A DNA stretch of 64,000 bases from Batrachochytrium dendrobatidis JAM81. Taxonomy: Eukaryota > Chytridiomycota > Chytridiomycetes > Rhizophydiales. Below are positions 59,008 through 64,000 of the stretch, in pieces. The stretch lies in the NCBI RefSeq assembly GCF_000203795.2, contig NW_006281117.1:131501-195500 (forward strand). The letters run 5' to 3'. The stretch's first letter is position 1. Each line of letters starts with the position of its first letter. The notes below the pieces were generated by a model. It had not been told where the DNA came from, ran no database searches, and saw only the letters and a list, made by a program, of their open reading frames with translations. A program made the translations under genes and the position numbers.

Positions 59008-61171
59008 ATGGTATCAATGCATCCTTCTATTCAATGTCAAGTGGATACTACTTCCATTACAAAAAATTATACTTCAGATAACATCAAATATCCAGATGAT
59101 ATTGCTCAATTGGACGATGAACTCGATGAACAAGACTCTTTATTTCCTGACATCACTATTCTATTCAACAATACATCGTATCCGCTATTTTCTACTACTG
59201 CTGCTCTCGTTCCAGATGACTACATTCCATTCTCTTTTGATTTGGACGAAGAAGATCTTCCTTCAAACGTTTTGCTGAATTCTCCTCTCTATTACCTTGT
59301 TAGAGAACTCAAACATGTATTAAACATTAAATCTGAACTATACGATGTGTCCATTCAGATTCCTCAATTGGATTTATATGCTATGCATCAGGTATCTTAT
59401 GGTTGTTTATCTGTTTTTTTTAATTCTTGTTATTCATCATTCTTGTTTATTCTAGGATCTTCCTATTCTCAATCGATTGACTCTTCCTACTCTTATTGAA
59501 TTCCATCAAGCTCGTCATTTTCAATCTGTAGGCTCTGACACTGCATCTGCTCTTCCATCACTCGAAATCATCCTGATTCAGGTAAACACTCTTTGATTTT
59601 CATTGCATTTTGACTAATGATTCAATGCTAACTGCTTGTCTGTTCTAGCATCCAACATCACTTAAACACCAGCTAAGTTTGCTTGAACAAATCTGTACTG
59701 AAGGTGGATTGGACTCGAACCCAATTGTGCTAGACTCGGACGACGACAATCTCGGTGATGAGTATGAAAATAATACACTTGCTTTATCCACTCCCATTCA
59801 ACCGGTTTCTAAAGACTCGCATTTTCAAAAAAATGCTGCCGAAATCGACATCAAAGATGATCTGCTGATTCTTGGTGACCACTCATTACATTCTGATGGA
59901 AATCTTGAACACACTGCTTCATCTGTATTTACTATATCAACTCCTGGTCGCAATCATACCAATACTGTTGTTGATCAAACTACTGAAGATGAAAACGACA
60001 ATAATGACTGTATTGAACAAGACAATCCAAAGACTCAAATAGAACAAACTTTGAGTTTGAACGATAATCATAGTGCATGTCTTGTCACTCAAATCTCAGA
60101 TCCTACAGTCGAGGCTTTTATTTCTACTCCTCATCAGCCCTTGTCTGCAGATTCATCCAATCCCATTTCTACTACTGAGTGTGATACAACTCAAGTCTTG
60201 CCTACAGACTCTGATCTTGTAATACAACCAGTAGGTATAGACGATCATGCAAGTGAAGATGTTTTGGCAGACGCGAGTATGATTGATCCTGAAATCTTGG
60301 ATGCATTTGACAGCGAAGTGGTCAATGATGAAATGTATGCTGAAGATATTGATAATGATGAAACCTATACTGAAGATATTGGTAATGATGAAACTTATGC
60401 TGAAGATATTGGCAACGATGAAACTTATGCTGAAGATACTGGCAACGATGAACATATCGATGCAGATGGATCTATTGCATTCACTACTTTTGTTTCTGAC
60501 AACACTCTTCAAGACGTTGATAGTACTGTTCTTGAAAACACTGAAGCTCATTTTGAAGATGGTTTTGTTGCTGAAGAATTCGAGTATACTGTACAAGGCG
60601 ATGAAAGCACTGATCAATACTCATCCAACATCAATGATGACACTATCGATGCAGTGGATTCTACGCTTATCATTGATTTGGACGTTGCTAAAGTGGACGA
60701 TCATCAAGGAGATGAAGGCACTGATCAAGTATTTGACGATCCACTTGTAGAAGTTGAACTGGACAATATGGATGCGTTGATGGATGACATGGAGTATACA
60801 GAGGAAATCGATCCTCATGTCGATGAAAACGACGTGGCACTCGATGTTGATACAGATCATCAGAGTTTACAGAATACAGATCAAGCCAAAGACAGTGCAG
60901 ATGCTCATATCTTGCTGGAAAAAGCGACAGCTGACGCAATACATGACACGGCTTTGGATGCGGTTTGTATTGATCCTACCAACAGCAATCTTGATAGTGA
61001 AGTTGATGATTTGAACGCATACAAATTCTCTTTAGGTAGCAAACGGGAACTCGAGCAGGGTAAGTTGTATTTCCAATGATTCATGTACATTTAAACTATA
61101 GCTTTTCTTATTTTTTATCCACTTTTATTTTAGAGCACGACGATGCTGCTGCAAAACGAGCCCGTGTTTAA
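59008..61171 (+). CDS. Acidic repeat protein of unknown function, four exons
   Basis: Exons 59008-59391, 59456-59581, 59649-61059 and 61134-61171 close to 652 residues. The first ~215 residues look folded (DITILFNNTSYPLF, YYLVRELKHVLNIKSELYDV, LPSLEIILIQHPTSLKHQL). The remaining ~430 are very acidic and disordered, with a 10-residue tandem repeat (DIGNDETYAE) near residues 397-440. The protein ends in a basic nuclear-localisation-like tail (AAAKRARV). A nuclear, chromatin- or transcription-linked role is inferred from charge pattern and tail only. I do not recognise the N-terminal domain. Confidence 0.75.
60318..60452 (+). repeat. 30-base tandem repeat in acidic protein gene
   Basis: Units gatattggtaatgatgaaac-type, each 30 bases, begin at 60345, 60375, 60405 and 60435. 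A degenerate unit precedes them from 60318 and the last is partial. They encode D-I/T-G/D-NDETYAE. Confidence 0.85.
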
Positions 61172-62042
61172 TGGATGCAATTACGTATGAAGATGTTGTA
61201 GCAAAATTGTGCATTGATGGATATAGCATTTGTTTTTTTGTATTCTACTATTCTACCAAATATTGGCAGCTGTGCGAGTGATATGTTTTGAGCATTCCCA
61301 TTGTTTTCCTATAATTCTTATATTTGCCGTGATTTCTTGTGGTATAATCACCTTTGAATTACAAGGTTGATGTTTGCATTTTTCTAATTACTGTGGTATG
61401 TGGATTTAAATGATGGACAAGGTTTGTAATGTTCTTTTATAGCATTTCCTGGTGTTGGGTGATTCCGTTTGCTTTTATGATGATTATACTGTCAGTTTAT
61501 CTAGAGTTTGATGATACTTGATGCTCGACTGTTTTAAATCAAAAATAGTGTTTAAACGTATACTGATTACTTGTAATGATCAGTATACGTTTATATTCAG
61601 CTCAACATGCATGACTAAATATGCTTTGTAAGGCTTTATCATTTCATGATCAAGAAAAATAACAAGAATCTGCATATCTTGATTTTTGGACTACTTGATG
61701 TAATACATGGTACACTTGCAATACCACCCTTAATACTATCCATCGATGCACAACTTTTGCTACTAGATCTTTTACGTAATGCATTTGGCATTAGTCTGAC
61801 GTTTTCTAAACACATTTTCTGCTTCATATACATGCTTGATTACATTTGGAAACCAATTTAGTTGTTTGTAAGCATTTCCTGGCCATCCAAGAATATATAA
61901 ATATATTTAATGGATTATGGAATGGATTTGAATTTGAATTTATGAATGGATTATGGAATGGATTATGGAATGGATTATAAGAGTGGATTTGAATTTATGA
62001 ATGGCTTGTTCCAACTTTACTTTGTAATATTAAATCAGCAAC
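61172..62042. other. Intergenic region with tandem repeats
   Basis: At 61909-62006, repeats of tggattatggaa and tggatttgaatttatgaa occur just before the secreted-protein gene. Two overlapping open frames at 61639-61861 (one per strand) have no family features. No RNA gene was seen. Confidence 0.5.
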
Positions 62043-62927
62043 ATGTTTGTTTCAAATGCCATATTACTTTTGAGTATTGCATGCACAGTCTCTGCTAGCT
62101 GGCAACGTCGAGTTTATTACACGGACAACAGTTGTAAAGCCAACTTTGGTTATGGTGTTCAGGTTTGGGTACCTAATGCACCTTGCTCGTCACCCGCATC
62201 AGTGACCACGTCTTGCGAAATCAAATCCACTGACAGTCGAGCTCTTTCATCCGAAGGCACAGCCTGCGATAATCAACCTGCAACAGACAATGCTTACGTT
62301 CCATCCTCTTCTGATGCTGCGCTCGTTCCTGGTGCCAATTATCTAAGTGTCAATGTATACAACAATGCTCCAAATCAGCAGCCTTGTTTCTTTGATCCAA
62401 CTGTACAAGTAGAACAAACTACTTATGCTGCTGATGGGAAATGCTATGCATTCGAGAGTGGATATTACTTTAAAGCTTCTTGTTCTGGTACAAGTGGACA
62501 AGTCCAGTTTTGCAAGTATGAAGGAGTCGAATTCAAAGCATAGTTGGCATGTCAAACAATAAGCTTTCATTACTAATATCTGATTGTTTCTAGTGACGCT
62601 GAATGCAAGGACTGCAAGCCTGGCGGTCCTTCGTTTGATAGCGGATCTTGCCAAGTGGGAACTGGTCTTCCCACTCGAATGATATGCTCTGGATCAAATA
62701 CTAGCAATCCACTTACACCTGTCAATACTACTGCTGCTGCTCCCTCTTCTGCTGCTGCTGCTACAGGTGCTGCCACGGCTGCTGCTGGCGCGACTGTCTC
62801 CCCAGCCAGTTCTACTCATGCTGCTAGTGCTAAATCTGCTGCTACTGAATCTCAGGCTCAGCTTTATCTCACTGCCATCTTGACTTCTGGCTCTCTTTTG
62901 GCTGCTCTCTATGCATCCCTAGTCTAG
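62043..62927 (+). CDS. Secreted Cys-containing protein, probably GPI-anchored
   Basis: Exon 1 is 62043-62515 and exon 2 is 62594-62927, phase 2, giving 268 residues. A signal peptide (MFVSNAILLLSIACTVSAS) is followed by a ~185-residue ectodomain with about 13 cysteines (YTDNSCKANFGYG, CFFDPTVQVEQ, AECKDCKPGG). An Ala/Ser/Thr-rich stalk (TTAAAPSSAAAATGAATAAA) and a hydrophobic tail (LYLTAILTSGSLLAALYASL) come last. That tail without charged residues is typical of GPI attachment. Placement in the cell wall or outer membrane is inferred. No enzyme motif was recognised. Confidence 0.8.
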
Positions 62928-63102
62928 TACTCTCTTACTCGACTCAATCCTGTCTGCATTCTTAATGCAATTCTTTAACAATAAACAAAATACTTTGTAG
63001 CTTCTTGTTTGATACTGCATATGCTTTGAAATAAACTCAATCCTTACAAATTAACAATTGAATTGAATTGTAATAATTCATTTCACAACTCGTAACACAT
63101 GT

Positions 63103-63184
63103 GGTCGTTTGGCCGAGTGGTCTAAGGCGCCGGATTCAAGTCCCGGTCTCGAAAGAGGCACGAGTTCGAACCTCGTAGCGATCA
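63103..63184 (+). tRNA. tRNA-Leu (anticodon CAA), second copy
   Basis: This 82-base class II tRNA has acceptor strands GGTCGTT and AGCGATC. Compared with the copy at 15442 the fourth acceptor pair is C-G instead of T-A, a compensatory double change; everything else is the same, including the A-C mismatch beside the anticodon loop. A T run follows at 63185. Confidence 0.93.
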
Positions 63185-63314
63185 TTTTTGCTTTTGATTC
63201 AAATTTAGACATTTTTAAACTTGCATTCTTTTATAACTCGAAATATCATATTTGCACATCAAAAATCCATTTATTTCAAGTACTAGATTTAAAGTAATCT
63301 ACTAAAATCAACAT

Positions 63315-64000
63315 TCACATATTCGATGCTTTAAAGTGTTCCAGAGCCATAGAACGAATCACAGTCGCATTAGCAATACCAGTGGCCTCGACTAAATCAC
63401 TAAACACAGAATCTTTGTTTTGTAACAGAACATGAGGTGCATCAAACTCGGCAACCGTGCCTTGATCAAGAACAAGAACACGATCAAACGCGGCAATCGT
63501 GTTCAATCGATGTGCTACACTAAATACCGTAGTGTCGCTAAAGTGTGTTTGGATTAAATCCTGAATCCGTCTGTCAGTCGATGCATCAACAGCTGCTGTT
63601 GCTTCGTCCATCACAAGTACCTTTGGACTGGCTAATATGGCTTTGCAGAGGCATATCAGCTGTCGTTGACCAGCAGATAGATTCGTGCCGTTTTCTGAAA
63701 TCGTCGAGTCAAGCTTATTCGTCAAAGATGAAATATAAGTATTGAGACCAACTGTTTCCAAAGCACGCCATATCTCCTCATCAGTGTATTCAGATCGCAC
63801 ATCAAGGTTACTGCGAAATGTACCACTAAACAAAATCGGTTCTTGTGGAATAATCTGAAGACTCGATCGCAACGTTTTTAACCCCAACGTGGAAATATCA
63901 ATCCCATCAATCTCAATAGAACCAGATTGTGCTTCAATGATTCTAAATAGTGATGCCATAAGTGTTGATTTGCCTGATCCAGTGCGACCAACAACGCCCA
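63315..64000 (-). CDS. ABC transporter, C-terminal nucleotide-binding domain (ABCC/MRP type), partial
   Basis: The frame enters from beyond the right edge and stops at 63315; about 228 residues are visible. It shows Walker A GRTGSGKST, the Q-loop IIPQEPILFSGTFRSNLD, a signature NLSAGQRQL (with N in place of the usual G after LS-preceding residues), Walker B VLVMDEATAAVD and the H-loop VFSVAHRLNTI. The combination RSNLD and DEATAAVD is typical of NBD2 of ABCC/MRP full transporters, which export conjugates and drugs. The C-terminus is short (LEHFKASNM). The membrane domains lie outside the window. Nothing suggests truncation other than the edge. Confidence 0.9.
   Translation of the reverse strand, partial: GVVGRTGSGKSTLMASLFRIIEAQSGSIEIDGIDISTLGLKTLRSSLQIIPQEPILFSGTFRSNLDVRSEYTDEEIWRALETVGLNTYISSLTNKLDSTISENGTNLSAGQRQLICLCKAILASPKVLVMDEATAAVDASTDRRIQDLIQTHFSDTTVFSVAHRLNTIAAFDRVLVLDQGTVAEFDAPHVLLQNKDSVFSDLVEATGIANATVIRSMALEHFKASNM

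Noticed and set aside
61639..61861. Overlapping frames on both strands near 61.7 kb
   Set aside because: Neither has a recognisable motif, and no promoter or exon partner is evident.

Overview
The window looks like part of a nuclear chromosome of a zoosporic fungus, most likely a chytrid of the Batrachochytrium/Rhizophydiales kind. This is an inference from three things: AT-rich DNA, dense genes with many short (about 50-90 nt) GT-AG introns, and a fungal gene repertoire that includes centrin and small secreted proteins. Most lines below are spliced models that I assembled by eye; where exon phases close exactly I say so.

Layout. 1-11.8 kb: a small secreted protein, an F-box/LRR protein, a fungal single-pass membrane protein, a tiny membrane protein, a prenylated ubiquitin-like UBL3 homologue, a protein built from repeated SAP-like exon modules, and a PPR protein. 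11.8-19.5 kb: a 7.7-kb mirrored region made of two ~2.9-kb inverted-repeat arms around a 1.9-kb spacer. Each arm carries two genes for a short secreted Gly/Trp/Asn-rich peptide with a Kex2-like site. The spacer carries tRNA-Leu(CAA) and a 5'-truncated copy of a PAF-acetylhydrolase gene whose complete version lies at 54.4-55.9 kb. 19.5-45.3 kb: a NUP120/NUP160-like nucleoporin, an HMG-box protein, a GpsA-type glycerol-3-phosphate dehydrogenase, centrin, cohesin regulator PDS5 (about 21 exons), a disordered low-complexity protein, a GRAM/VASt sterol-transfer-like protein and a Vac7-like membrane protein. 45.3-64 kb: an unknown protein with a duplicated domain, the large NAD-dependent glutamate dehydrogenase, the full PAF-acetylhydrolase, Gtr1/RagA GTPase, Ubc4/UBE2D, an acidic repeat protein, a GPI-anchored-like secreted protein, a second tRNA-Leu(CAA) and the C-terminal end of an ABCC transporter cut by the window edge.

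How they fit together. Most genes are housekeeping: nuclear pore, cohesion, ubiquitin transfer, TORC1/vacuole signalling (Gtr1, Vac7-like), amino-acid and lipid metabolism. They show no operon logic. The accessory part is the mirrored cluster. Its flanks are nearly identical between arms, while the mature peptide sequences of mirror-image genes hardly align, and the shared pro-region markers are mosaic. This pattern fits a recently duplicated locus with hypervariable coding cassettes and is the strongest candidate for something undescribed. No transposase, integrase, CRISPR array or viral gene was recognised.
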